From Paramecium sonneborni (taxonomy: Eukaryota; Ciliophora; Oligohymenophorea; Peniculida; Parameciidae): 64,000 nt of DNA. Positions 25,633-37,479 of this stretch are shown here, piece by piece. How positions within the stretch are numbered: position 1 is the stretch's first letter; each line of letters starts with the position of its first letter. The notes below the pieces were generated by a model, which saw only the letters and a list, made by a program, of their open reading frames with translations, did not search any database and was not told the DNA's origin. The stretch lies in assembly GCA_905182985.1 (NCBI GenBank), contig CAJJDN010000111.1:25922-89921 (forward strand). The letters are read 5' to 3'. Both the position numbers and the translations under genes were made by a program.

Positions 25633-26310
25633 ATAATATATTGATTAAATCAAATACATATATTCATTATTGAACACAAATTATATTTAAATCAATTTTG
25701 CAAAACATAAAATTATTTATAAAATTGAAACATTAATATAAAAATATAAACAAAAACTTTTCAGTTTTTGGTTTTTACATTATACATAAATTTATGTAGT
25801 TATTGGCTGATTATTTCTGAAAAAAATAACAAGTATATTAACCTAAAGAATCAATCATCTAAAATAAATTAAAATTTTATAGAATAAGTCCATCTTTCAA
25901 ATGCAAATTTTATAACATCTAATAAACATAATAATTAATTAACAAGAGGGATTTGAAAAATATAAATTATTTTATGAAATTTATTTGTTTTAAAAATCCA
26001 AAAAAAATTTAATTTTTTTTGGCGATCGGTAAAGAAAGAAAAACAATAAACAATGTTTTAATTATTTTAAGGTAACTTGGTCAAAATAAATATATATTTT
26101 AATACATCTTAATCAGCGAAAAATTGTATTTATTCTGATACCTGAAAACTATCATAATCAAATCTAAAAATAATGCTCTAAAACATTATTTGCCTTTCTA
26201 ATCTCTAGTGATGTGAGCAAAAATAGTAATCTAATTTAGTCAATTAGACGTTTAGCAGAAAAAATTTATTATTGTGAGATAAATTTTTAATTTAATAAGG
26301 TTGTTTTTGT
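25633..26310. other. AT-rich spacer between the lectin gene and its inverted relic
   Basis: No coding frame or repeat recognised. Confidence 0.5.
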
Positions 26311-26425
26311 TTCTTAATAATTAACTCTGCAATTTGCTGAAAATCCATCAAAAAATCCTGAGTCATAAATTAAAAGAGTGGATTATGAAACAAGAAACAG
26401 AAATACAAGTATAGAACAACATTAA
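26311..26425 (-). pseudogene. Inverted 5' fragment of an H-lectin gene
   Basis: The minus strand reads almost the same as the first 110 bases of the lectin gene: leader region, then Y-D-S-G-F-F-D-G-F-S-A-N-C. It then stops matching. It has no continuation and cannot encode a protein, so it is a truncated inverted duplicate. Confidence 0.75.
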
Positions 26426-27413
26426 GTTTTGGTTAATATTTACATGCTATAAACCTATTTTTACTTAATAGCTGGATTTGCATTGTTATTAATTCTAAAA
26501 TAAGAAAATTACTTTAAGAGCTCCTTTAAAACTTAGTAATTAAATAGATGAACATAATTATAAATTAGTTTAGGTAATAAATGTTTTTTTTTTTAATTAC
26601 TCAAAAAATAATGGTATATTTATTTTTTAGAAATTAATTAATGTTGCTTGTGAAATTTTCAGATGTTATTCTAACAGCTTTATTAAGTTTTAATATAGAT
26701 AAATATAAAATTAATCATAATTATCCACTTTTTTTTTATTCAACCATCTTATATAGATGAATAATTAATATTTCTGTGGAATACTCCCCTAATTTATCTT
26801 TAAACTAATTTTATAATAATTCATAAGTGGCTTTTCATTTCATCCATCTCTTTTTTTTAGATTATTAAAGAACTATATGAATCTATCCATACATTGATTT
26901 TGTACATAATACTTCTGTTTTAATAATGAAATCATTTTGTAAAAAGTGATATTATTTAAAACTAGTGAATATGTTCGATTGCCATAGAGCTTAATATAAT
27001 TAAAATAAATATAATTAGCAGATTGTTGATAAAATTAGAGTTAATAAATTCTTTCAATTATATTTATTCTTTACTTAACTTATACTTTTTTATTTTTAGT
27101 GGGGGAATTCCTCTTTATCATTCTCTAATTCTTATTTATAATATATTTCAATATTCTTAATTATTAATTAGTATTTTTCTAAACTTTAAGTCAAAAATGT
27201 GATTAAGTGATAGATTGATGATGATTCAATAATTTTTCGATCTAATTTAATTTTTGATGTTAAAATAAGGAATGTATTGCTTTAGTGGGAAAAGAAAAAA
27301 TGAAAAAAAAAAGGTAATGAAACCATATTATAATGGTTCAAGAGCAGAGATAATAATAATATAATAAAAATAAAGAGTTTAATTATTAGTATCGACATGT
27401 ATAAATTAATAAA
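26426..27413. other. AT-rich intergenic DNA
   Basis: No gene recognised; includes the 3' flank of the TBC gene whose stop is at 27414-27416. Confidence 0.5.
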
Positions 27414-28391
27414 TCACATAAAATTGAGAATTTGATTGACATCTTTTTCACTGTAAATCAAAATATCAAAAGCTAATTTAAAATCAGCTTCAAATAACTA
27501 AGGTTTCAAGTATTTTAGAATGGCAATAGCAAATTTGATAATGAAATCATGTATATTACGATCATGTAACATTAGATCCCATATCTAATAGAGTTAATCA
27601 AGATAGAATTCACGAGTCAAACAGGTGATAATCCATCTATAGCCATACATATATGGGTGAATTCCAAGGTTATGCAAATAATTGTATAACTTTGGTTCTT
27701 TTAATTGGAATTAGGTTTCAAATTTAAGAAGTAATCCTCTGATTCCTGTGTTAGTAAAATCAAGAGTGGATATATATGCATCTTTGAGTTGAGCCATAAT
27801 TTTAGTAAAACAAAAAAATGTGTCTGCTTCATTTTTGATAATTAAATATAATGGAGCAAGTAAATCACTCATTCCCTACATATATTTAATGGCTGGGTTT
27901 AATTTACCATAAACATATAAAATTCTAATAAGAATATCTGAATGAGTTGGAGCGATATTACTTAATAGTTTTCTTCTCTTGTACTAATCAGTAAAGAAGT
28001 ATTAAGAGAATTTTGCATTTATTTGTTCCTTTAAGATTGATTATTTTGGTAAAGTTCGACTAAAAATATAGTTTATAATAAGATACGGAACATCTTTTTC
28101 AATTTGTTCAAATAACTACTCATTCTGGATATATTAATGATAATCCATACATGAATTGACAACTTATGTTTTAATGGTTGTAAATTCATTAAAACTGAGA
28201 GAATTCTGATCAGAGTCTATATTGTCTAAAATATTGAAAATCTCTAAGTGTTCTTTATGAATGAATTCATCTAAATACAAATTGTAGAGATGTTATTATT
28301 TTTTAAGAAATGCCAATTATTGAGTCTAATCTTATGGTAGATAATTTAAATAAGTCATCCACATAATAGCTCTTGGTGTATATTATTGCAT
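27414..28391 (-). CDS. TBC1D13: TBC-domain RabGAP-like protein (TBC1D13-like), arginine finger replaced
   Basis: Intron-free frame of 325 residues that is almost entirely a TBC domain, the GTPase-activating fold for Rab proteins. The region from I-L-Y-V-Y-G-K-L-N-P through Y-M-Q-G-M to E-A-D-T-F-F-C-F-T and the later F/Y-x-x-R-W segment closely match what I know of TBC1D13. The catalytic glutamine finger (Y-M-Q-G-M, Q encoded by TAG) is present. The arginine finger motif I-x-x-D-x-x-R reads I-E-K-D-V-P-Y, so the arginine is tyrosine. Catalysis in the classical dual-finger way is doubtful; it may be a Rab-binding pseudo-GAP. A start at 28427, overlapping the upstream TGA by one base, is the alternative; I prefer 28391, which leaves 35 nt of spacer. 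Confidence 0.88.
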
Positions 28392-28426
28392 TTAAATAAA
28401 TTATTAATAAATATTTGATTATCTCA

Positions 28427-29303
28427 TCAATCTTTTTTAGATTTTTATTTCTTATTCTTTTTATCTTATCTTGGATCTACATCAGCATTTTTAACTCTGG
28501 AATAAACTTAAATATGATATTAATTAATACCTAAATAAAAAACTAAACCGAAACTAAATACTGCAATTCCTGCAAATATATAATTGATTGGATCCTTCAT
28601 ACCTTATTATTTTGACAAATAAAATTAATATCTTTCTAATTATTCCTTATTATCAGATTCGGTATCTTTAGCTTAGCTTTTTTTACTCATATCTTATATC
28701 TTCTTTTTTAATTCAGCAAAAACACTTTATTATTAATTAGGTTATTAGACTGTACTAGTAGTTGGTGTTTTTTTAGTAACCCATTCTTCAAATCTCTATT
28801 ATTATATATTAAATAGATTTACTCTAATATATTTCATTAAAGTTTCATCATTTTTGGTAAAAGTCCAATCAAAAGTATTGGTATAAAATAAATCAAAACT
28901 AAAATCTGGTATTTGTTATTTGAATGTTTTGTAATTCTTTTTGTCTTCCTAAATAGATTTCATAACATTATTCAATTCTTCATCAGGTGCTCTTGAATAA
29001 CATTCTTCTAACAAAGTTGTTTAAATCTTATAAAAGATAGTTTCTCTATTCAAAGTTGATTAAGTTTTAATAATCTCATTAATTTATTTTTATTCTTCAG
29101 ACAATTCTTAGACTGATAAAACCCAACAAGCAGTGAGTTTAGCAATAACTCTAATGATATAATAATTAGATTTACTTCTAGCCTTCAGTTTCTATTTCTT
29201 ATTACTATTAGGATTGTTATGATTCAGTTTCAAGATTTTAGGTGTTAAGATCATTAGTATAGATGGTAAGAACTAATAATAGGAAAGTCAATAGCTTAAA
29301 CAT
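28427..29303 (-). CDS. Type I membrane protein with KxKxx ER-retrieval tail, frame break near the start
   Basis: The main frame (28427-29254, 275 codons from M-I-L-T-P-K) encodes a soluble, probably luminal region. A single hydrophobic helix follows (Y-I-F-A-G-I-A-V-F-S-F-G-L-V-F-Y-L-G-I), then a basic tail ending K-S-K-K-D. That ending fits the KxKxx ER-retrieval rule. A better N-terminus lies upstream in another frame: ATG 29303 gives M-F-K-L-L-T-F-L-L-L-V-L-T-I, a convincing signal peptide, followed by a Gln/Glu-rich stretch, and the two frames are offset by one between about 29170 and 29250. I see no intron that joins them, so an indel (real or sequencing) is likely. Function unknown; a secretory-pathway location is inferred. 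Confidence 0.65.
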
Positions 29304-29353
29304 ATTTATACGTGTATAAATAATTAATAAATTAATTAAATAATATTTTAAAT
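29304..29353. promoter_or_regulatory. 50-bp divergent intergenic region
   Basis: If the signal-peptide start at 29303 is right, only 50 bp of pure AT-rich DNA separates two divergent ATGs (29303 minus, 29354 plus). It must hold both promoters and both 5' leaders. No motif stands out. Confidence 0.4.
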
Positions 29354-30190
29354 ATGCACGAAGAGACAAATTCATTTACTAGTAGTGTTTTATCCGATAA
29401 TCCAATGATGAGTGAATAGGATGCTTAAATGATAGTTTAAAGTTACAATTCAACTATTCGTATATTTATGTATCTATGAGAGAATCGCTTGTTAAAGAGA
29501 ATGATGTATTATAAAAGAAATTAGATGAATATGTACAAAATGAGAAAGAAGAAGAACAAAAACTACAATAAACTAAACATCAATATGAAAAATAAATAAC
29601 AAGAATGGAATAATTGAAATAATAATAATTATTAATAGATTAAGAAAGAGAACATATATTTAATAGTTAAATATTTGAATAATAAAAGTAATTGGTTCCA
29701 AATGCAGTTAACTATTTATATGAATTTTTACACCAAGATTAAAAATAACCATCTTAAACTAATATAATTCATAATTAAGGAATGGATACATAAAATTCAT
29801 TAATGCAATTTGATGAAGAGATATCACCTAGAATAGAATAAAATGATCCTTAATTATTGAAAGATTTACATAAATAAAAAGAAGAATTAGGAAATTAAAA
29901 AAACTAATTAATTTCATAAATATTAGAATCAATAGCTAAATATGCAGAATTATAATTATAGAAATGTTCAAAAAAAGAATGTTAATAATGTCATCTTCTA
30001 TATAATCCTAGAACTAATTATATAGTATAAATTATTATAAATTAAATAGGATTCATGTCTTTTTCATAGTGGGAAATTAAAGTTCTATTCTTGTAAGAAA
30101 TGTGGAGCTGATGATTACTATACTTGTTGTAATAAGTGTATTAGATGTAGTGAAGGATGTAAAACTAATTATCATTAACCAAAACCATGA
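29354..30190 (+). CDS. Coiled-coil protein with C-terminal Cys/His zinc module
   Basis: 262 residues after two introns (29460-29482, 23 nt; 30025-30049, 25 nt). Residues about 35-110 and 155-190 are Glu/Gln/Lys-rich heptad-like coiled coil. The last 70 residues are a dense Cys/His cluster: C-Q-Q-C-H, S-C-L-F-H-S-G-K, S-C-K-K-C-G-A, Y-T-C-C-N-K-C-I-R-C and a final G-C...Y-H. Spacing suggests two or three bound zinc ions. Both introns are needed: without the second, the cluster falls out of frame. No named family recognised; the layout suggests an adaptor or ubiquitin-related protein, but that is speculation. Confidence 0.75.
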
Positions 30191-30848
30191 TATAAATATA
30201 TATTATATTATTAAAATAATAGAATCATTCATTTTCAAATTATCTTATATAAAGAAACGCAAATAGAAAAACTATTTTCATTTTTGAAGAATAATCTCAG
30301 TGAATTGAGGTATTTTTATAAATTTATGTTTATCAATTAACTTAATTGAAAATGAACTTCAAAATGAGCTTAAGAAAATAATTTAAATTATTTAATTAAT
30401 TATTATTAAGAATATAATACTTGATGGTTAAAGTAAACGATTGTAAGAGAATGTATATAAAACAATGTAATTTAGGATTAAATTATTAGATAAATTAGAA
30501 AAAATATAAATGATGTTTAATTTTTAAAATTACATATTTTTATTTTAATTAATTGAAATAACTTTCAAATTCATTAAATGATTGAATCATTTTTATAATT
30601 GGTCATTAATTTTTATTTATATTATCATCATTTTCCTGTAATTTTCAAAGTCTGTATCTTCAAAATCTATTTTTGTTTTTATAAATTATATTAAATTTAC
30701 TTTATTTATTTTTATATCTCTTATTAATTCATATCTATTTTAATATCAGTTTTTACTAGAAATATTTAAATGTTAACTAAAATTGTATTGTTATTGCAAA
30801 TCGAATATATATATTTTATAATTAAATTTACATATCTAAAATATATTA
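30191..30848. other. AT-rich intergenic DNA
   Basis: Minus-strand frames near 30560-30760 are weakly protein-like (D-F-E-D-T-D-F-E-N-Y) but have no start or domain. May also hold 5' exons of the ORF that ends at 31103. Confidence 0.4.
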
Positions 30849-31103
30849 AATGGTTCTAATCCATCTTTTAAAGATATTGATGAATGTAGTAAAGAATTTC
30901 TTAATGATAAAGATTTTTCTGTAAGAATAGAAGTTCCAATCAATTTTACTATAGAGAATGTTGTCAATTTTTAAGCATAGGAAACAATTAATTTAGAAGA
31001 TATAGAGATAAAGAAGTTATTCTAAATTCCAAAAGATTATTCACTATTTATTATTTTTAATAAAATTTATAACATTTTTATGTTTTATTTTGGATAAAAA
31101 TGA
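30849..31103 (+). CDS. 3' part of an unrecognised gene
   Basis: An open frame of about 84 residues with a natural-looking, acidic composition (F-K-D-I-D-E-C-S-K-E-F-L-N-D) ends in TGA 31101-31103. This is only 26 bp from the stop of the convergent gene at 31130, the spacing usual here for real gene ends. No ATG opens this frame; the start or earlier exons must lie upstream and I could not place them. Could be a chance frame. Confidence 0.3.
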
Positions 31104-31129
31104 AAAATATTGAAAAATACTATAATTAA

Positions 31130-32170
31130 TCAATGTTGTAATTACTTGATAAATATAGCCAGTTTACTATTATCCAGATTTAAATCTATAAATAAAGTTT
31201 TAGAAGCTTAAATTTCTTTCCATAATCTATTTGTAACTTAATTTTTATAGCTATGATGCTATTATTTTAATTTAAATAAGGTTGCCATAATTTTCCAATG
31301 AGCCTCTATTTATTTCATACAAATTGGATAATTAAATAAATACTCTAATCTTTTTTAACTGATTATTGTTTTCAAAATCTTTTATATGCTCATCATCAAC
31401 TATGATACCTTTTTTTAACAATCATTAAGAAATGTTTCGATTCCTTAAATGATTGCAGCTTCTTCTCCAGGATAGAGCCATCTAAACTTACCAGATTTAT
31501 AAACTTAATTAAAATTTCTCTCAATTTTAAATCTAGAAGATTCTAAATACAAAGATGTATCATCTGAAGTAGCATATTTTTCTAATAATTTTTTAGGTAT
31601 ATTTTTAGTTATTTTTTCTGAATCTTCCCATTTTATATTGTATTGATTAGTATCAGAGACATATTCTTTAACCAAATTGATTTAAGTTGCTAAAGAAATG
31701 TTTGTTTATGATACATATGAATGTATAGTTGATTCAATATTGTAATTTAGTAAATTTATAGATGTATTTAAATGATTATGTTTGATACTTTATTACGTAT
31801 TTTATAATAAATCTAAATTTTTTATGTCGAATTAATTATCTATATTTTCTGTTGTTTTCATTCTCTTTTCTTAACGACTTACAAATAACAAAGCTGATTT
31901 AGCTAAAGAATTAATTTAGTATGTATTTGATCTTTTCCTTTCATGAGGTTGATTAGTCATGAATATATTCTTCTCATTACTTTTTGACTTTGAATATAAA
32001 CTAGTTTTCTTAGTTTGGTTTATTGATTTTAAATTTCTTAATTAAGTTATTGTTAGACTCAAAACTTAAGGTTATTCAAATGATTAAGCAAGATCATCAA
32101 TTGATGAAGAGTATTTTTATGCACTATATTAATTTCTTAAAATTCTTGGTTTATGGATTATTTGATTCAT
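31130..32170 (-). CDS. Hypothetical 346-residue protein
   Basis: One intact intron-free frame from ATG 32170 to TGA 31132-31130. The first 120 residues are Ser/Asn/Lys-rich and probably disordered. The middle is more ordered and contains K-F-R-W-L-Y-P-G-E-E-A-A-I-I-Q. After the A7 run near 31420 a second frame is equally open and at least as protein-like (G-I-I-V-D-D-E-H-I-K-D-F), so a one-base length error in that run would change the C-terminal third. No family recognised. Its start is 112 bp from the divergent TBC gene at 32283. Confidence 0.6.
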
Positions 32171-32282
32171 TATAAAATTCTAAGAGTATTTTGGAGGACA
32201 ATTTAATGATGCATGTTAATTCTTTGTATAAAAATCAGGACATCTAAGTTAATCAATAAATATTTAATTACAATTCATTTTA

Positions 32283-33958
32283 ATGAATTATGATGAAGAA
32301 TTACTTAATTTTTATAAAGATGAATTAGTGTGTCTAAAAGAAATAAATATGTAATTACAAGAATATAAATAGAAATCAACTTAAGTATAAATATCTATTA
32401 TCTTTTAGTAAATAGAACAATTAGAAAAATAAAATTGTATTCTTAAAGAAAATAATGATAACTTGAGTGAAATGTTTACTCAATATAAAGAATATGCATC
32501 CACTCAAATTAGAGATCTAGAATTATAATTAGTTAATTTAAGTGTGGAAAGAGCAAATAGAGAATTACTTTTAGATGTATAATATTATTTAAATAAAGAC
32601 ATTGAATTAAGAAATTAGATAGTTAAAAAGATAAAATCATCAAAAAGAACAAGCTTTAAAAGAATAGGAAAGTATTAAATATGTAATTGAATTTTCATTT
32701 CTTTAGGATTCTCCAGATAATTTAAGTTAAATAAGTTAAGATGAATTAAGTTAAAGAAGTATTGAAATCAAATAGGAATAAGTTATATATTTAAAAAGTA
32801 TTTACATTAATTCTAATATAGAATAATTTCATACTCCTTAGAAACATAATAAACCTGAAATTTAATCAATTATTGATAATATACCAAAATCAGAATATAC
32901 TATTTTATATGAAGAAGAAATGAAGAAAATTAAAGTATATTTACTATCAAAAATAAGGATATATCAAATAAAAATTTTGAAATGAAGATTTGGCAAGATT
33001 AAGTTATGGTACTTTTTAATGAAAAATATAAAAATGAAAAGACTATAAATGGAAAATTAAGAGAATTACTTAAAAATTCTTATCCTGAATAACATAGAGG
33101 TAAAATTTGGTCTTTTGTATATATAATTTAATTTAAATTAGTTAATTGGCAATCAATTACAAATCAATAAATAACTGTATGAGAAACTATATTAATCTAT
33201 TCCAAACCATCCATTAATTACACCTGAATTAATAAATTTGATTAATAAGTATTTTAATTGTTATTAAGTGATCTTTAGAGAACATTTACTATTATCAATG
33301 ATTTTGAAAATTCAGATAAATTGAAAGATGAATTAAGAGAAATACTCATCATTTTTCATGTATTTAAAATTATATATCATTAAAGATTTATAGACCAGAT
33401 ATGGGATATATTTAAGGAATGACTTATTTAGCATTTATGTTTCTAATTAGAATGCCAAAACAAAAGGCTTTGAAATGTTTAGCTAATATGTTATTCAAAA
33501 GTTAATTGTTAAGAACATTCTATTAATTTAAAAGTCATTATTTAGAAGCTTATTTTTTAATATTTGATTCTTTTTTATAAGAAAAATTACCAATATTAGC
33601 AAATAAATTTAATTAACTTAAATTACCAAAATAATCATTTTTGGTAGAATGGTTTTATACTGTTTTTTCAAGAGCATTCAATTTAATTACATCAAGCAAA
33701 GTTTGGGATTATTTTTTATGTGAAGGAGATCTATTTTTAATAAGATTAACACTATCAGTATTATCAAATCTTGAAACAGATTTATTGAAATGTGAATATG
33801 AAGTAAAATTTTATTTTATAATTTAGGATATTTTAATGTTTATAAGATAAAAAACATATAAAATTAAAATAGATGATTTATTTAAACACTTATAAAAAAT
33901 AAAAATTGAATAAAAGACCTTCCAAATTAGATTATAAAAACAATTAGATGATTTGTGA
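32283..33958 (+). CDS. Coiled-coil plus TBC-domain RabGAP (TBC1D12/14-like)
   Basis: About 502 residues after seven introns: 32385-32408, 32683-32706, 32935-32957, 33117-33141, 33249-33268, 33360-33385 and 33803-33826. The N-terminal 200 residues are coiled coil. A TBC domain then starts at H-R-G-K-I-W-S-F-L-I-G-N. Both catalytic fingers are present: arginine finger I-N-N-D-L-Q-R-T-F and glutamine finger Y-I-Q-G-M (Q encoded by TAA), so it should be an active Rab GTPase-activating protein. The stretch I-Y-R-P-D-M-G-Y-I-Q-G-M resembles the TBC1D12/14 group. Exon length is one base too long; the extra base is most easily placed in the A5 run at 32634-32638, where the coiled-coil frame shifts. 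One indel, real or sequencing, is therefore assumed. Confidence 0.85.
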
Positions 33959-34542
33959 AAGTTATTATTTAAAAAATAAAAAATAAATTATTCATAATTT
34001 TATTGACTATTGATATTATTAAGAATATTTTTTACGATTTTATTATTCAAAATCTTTATCGAAAATTTTTAATAGTTTAGGTACAAATATTTTATACATT
34101 AAATTAAGAATTATTAAAGTATATATAATAATTTTAGCTATATATTTTATCACCATATTCTTAATAATGGAATATTGATTATCCACTAAAATATTTTTTT
34201 ATGTAATAGAATTGATATTTAACTCAATTTTCTTTTTCTTATGAGAAACAATTTTACTTAACAATTTATTGATAAATAATGAATAAAAAATCACTAGTGT
34301 TAACAATTAATTATTAAAAAATTTTTCATATTCTTAATTAAAATTAGAATGCAGTAAGAAAGGTGCGTTTTATTTTCTTATTATTTTTTGTCTGTGTTTG
34401 TTGCCTTATCAAATATAATAATTTTATTTCATTGACATTATAAAATAAAATTAATATAAAATTAAAGGTTTCTAATTGTAATTAAAGATTTAAAAAAACA
34501 AAAAATCATGGAAAATGATTCATAGAAAGGTATACAACATTA
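33959..34542. other. AT-rich intergenic DNA
   Basis: Between two convergent genes; no feature recognised. Confidence 0.55.
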
Positions 34543-34937
34543 TCAATGATAATTTTTTCTGATTTTTTTCTTTTGTATTTAAGTAACCTCTCTATTCTTG
34601 GATTCATCGCCAATAAATTCGGTGTCTCTAGTATTGGTATCATTATTAAGTTCTGTTCTCTCTTATTTTCCATTGATAAAATTTCTTATCATCTTATATA
34701 AGCTTAATTGTCTATCCATTTGAGCTTAAATCTAATCATATCGAGAGCGAAGATCAGGATTAGAAAGTATTCGATAAGCTTCAGAAATTATTCTGAATTC
34801 AGCTGATTGAGGATTTTTATCCTGTACATATAGTGATAATTTACAGGATGGTGCTATTTTGCAAGGTTACGGTATGCTTGTTTTATTTGCTCATGTGTCG
34901 AGTTATTTGAAATACCAAGAATATTGTAATAATTCAT
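34543..34937 (-). CDS. Small J-domain (DnaJ-like) co-chaperone
   Basis: 123 residues after removing one 23-nt intron (34822-34844). The J domain occupies residues 1-65: N-Y-Y-N-I-L-G-I at the start, then Q-I-K-Q-A-Y-R-N-L-A-K-Q-H-H-P-D-K, E-A-Y-R-I-L-S-N-P and R-S-R-Y-D. The diagnostic HPD tripeptide that triggers Hsp70 ATP hydrolysis exists only in the spliced reading; unspliced, the D is replaced, which supports the intron. The tail is short and charged, with no Gly/Phe or zinc region, so this is a type III (DnaJC-like) protein with an unknown client or site. All J-domain landmarks are intact. Confidence 0.88.
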
Positions 34938-35929
34938 ATATTAATTGTGTAAATATTTATTACCTGCCAATTAAAACATAATTAGAATTGTTGCGAACAT
35001 TCTAAAATTTTTTATTGCCATTCATTAAATAGTATTATTATTCTTCTCTTTTATTTAATTACCATTTATTCACTCTATCAAGCCTTTATTTTGATATCTT
35101 TTATTATTTCTTCTCTATTATTCATTAATTTATTAAAATTAGAAAATTTTTATAATTCCAAAATTTGTTCTTCTCAGAATTTTTGGTCTTTTCTTATATG
35201 TTAATTTAAACAAATTCTATCTCAATCTATCCCAAACTATTTTATTATTTTTAAGATTACCTATTGAGTTGTTGTTGCACTCTTCTTTAATTATAATAAA
35301 TAAATATTTTAGTTGATTTATTTTAATTAACCTTATTTAGTTATTACAATTTCGATTTTTTCAAATTTCTTGATGAAGTACTAACATTTTTGATTTTTTA
35401 GAAAATTATTGAAGAAAAATTATTAAAAGAAAATATTTACTAAAAGTTTAATATACCATTTAAAAGTGAATCTAATTAATTTATGTTAAATTTTTCTAAT
35501 TATTTCTTAAATGCTATTTTTTTATTTATATGTTAAAAAATTCAATTGCATATATTTGTATGAGATAAACATTCAATAATTCCTATTACTTATTAATTTA
35601 ATATTGATTTTAAATCAAAAAAAATACATGTATATCCCATTACAAAAATGCTTAAGTCAATAATCTCATAACATCTTTAGATATGTTTTATTACTTAAAA
35701 TCAAAATATCCTGTTATATTCTTAATTCATTATTTTTACAAAACAAATTTAATAAACTTTACTATGAGTTTCTTAATTATAAATTGTTAAAATGATATTT
35801 ATCATTGTTAAATGTAAAAGAATGAAAATTATTATGATAGAGTTCATTAAGTTTCTTGAAGTGAATTTTTATTTTCCTATGATAGTTATTAAAATAATCT
35901 TATTTATTTATTAAAAAAAATTTGATAAA
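34938..35929 (-). pseudogene. Coiled-coil-like relic in AT-rich DNA
   Basis: Minus-strand frames between about 34960 and 35420 are Gln/Lys/Asn-rich and coiled-coil-like (for example V-Q-Q-Q-L-N-R-Q-S-Q-K-Q), but they change frame several times and have no ATG. The longest stops at 35124-35122. Either an eroded gene or compositional noise. The rest, to the RSP4/6 start at 35930, shows nothing. Confidence 0.3.
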
Positions 35930-37402
35930 ATGTTAAAAGAGAAACTGCAAGAAATAAAGGATACAAATACAAATTTATATTAACACTTGAATAATGTATT
36001 GACAAAGATTTTACTAGATAATCCAAAAGTATGAATTTAAGATGAGTTTTATAGAATGCTTTTGAATTATTTGAGGATTATTCATTTTAAGTAAAATAAA
36101 GTGGATTTACATTTGAAAAATACAATGAATTTGATAATGTAGAAAGGACTAAAGTTACAATGGATTAAGGTATTTAATAAAAGACTTTGAAATTGATAAA
36201 TAAAATAAATCTTGGAACTGATGAAGAACCTTAAGAATCTACTTAAACTGGATATTTACCTAATTTAACAGAAGAAGCTTATTTATATGAATGGGCAGGA
36301 GTAGGAATTGATGAAAATTATAAAATATTTAAAGCATTGACAGTAATAAATAAATAATTATATATTATAGTTATTATCTGTAACAAAACAAGCATCTAAA
36401 TTAAGATTTTGGGGAAAGATAATGGGAAGAGAAAAAGATTATTATATTGCTGAAGGAATTGCTGCAAGTACTGTTGAAGATGGAGAATTACCACCTGAAG
36501 TTGAACCTAGAGGATCTGGAATTAATACTAAATCTTATTGGGCATGCACTGATTGTATTTATTTATTATTTATTATGTATTTAGTATTAAATGATAAAGA
36601 TTGGATTGAATTACCATTAGTTACACCTTAATAAATTAATGTTGCTAGATAAATTAAATACATTTTTACGGGTAATTTAGAAGCTGATGTTATTACTAAT
36701 CCATATTTCTTTGGAAAAGAAAAACATTTATTAAAAGCTTAGATTGTTAGAATAACATAATCTACTGTTATTATTCCTAAAGGATAATATATTTTAAGAG
36801 AAGGTGAACCAAGAGAAATTGATCCAGCTCCTGAATATAAATTACCAGGTTTTCATGATCTAAAAACTTTAAATGATTGGATGCATTTTAATCAAAACAT
36901 TTTAAATGTAAATTCTATTTTTATCTTATTTTAATAGTGTGGAAGATTAGTACATTTAATTCCATCTGAATTACCAGAAGGTGTTGAACCTGAAGCTTAT
37001 TAAAAATAAATTGAAGCTGCTGATCCATTTGAAAATAGATTAAAACCTATTTAAAATGATAAATTACCTAATAATAAACCTGCTTGGAAAATTAGAATAG
37101 TTGGAGATACAACTGATTATAATCCTTTAGCTAAAGATACTAATAATAAAGTAAATAATGGTGTTATAATTATCAAATCCTTAGTTTGGCCAGGATTACT
37201 CACAGTTTATTCTGTATTTATATACAATTTATAAATTTAGAATAAAGTATTATCATAATTATATTATGGTTATGGATTTAAGGCAACAACGAAACATTTT
37301 TATCCAAAATAACCATAATAAGTATAAACAGAATAGCCTGATCTCCCTGAATAACCAGAACCAAATTTCCCAGCTGAAGTTCCTAAATAAGAATCAGAAT
37401 GA
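35930..37402 (+). CDS. RSP4/6: Radial spoke head protein RSP4/6 family, copy 1
   Basis: 443 residues after five introns: 36029-36054, 36343-36370, 36555-36584, 36908-36937 and 37214-37240. Hallmarks of the radial-spoke-head RSP4/6 family are all present: L-R-F-W-G-K-I-M-G-R-E-K-D-Y-Y-I-A-E-G, V-E-P-R-G-S-G-I-N, N-D-K-D-W-I-E-L-P, A-R-Q-I-K-Y-I-F-T-G-N-L, and V-W-P-G-L-L-T-V-Y with L-Y-Y-G-Y-G-F-K near the end. These proteins form the spoke head that contacts the central pair of motile-cilium axonemes, fitting a ciliate. The third intron (30 nt, no stop inside) can be read through; I splice it because it removes a hydrophobic insertion from the conserved T-D-L-L-N-D-K-D-W. A nearly identical gene lies at 50248. 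Confidence 0.93.
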
Positions 37403-37479
37403 TCATTATTATTATTAAGTTATGGAGTAAGAGGATAAATTTAAATTAATTAATTATATATAAATTAAATTTAATATTT

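Noticed and set aside
36555..36584. Extra hydrophobic insertion in the radial spoke protein
   Set aside because: It is a stop-less 30-nt intron with normal ends; splicing restores the conserved sequence. The same holds at 50873-50902.
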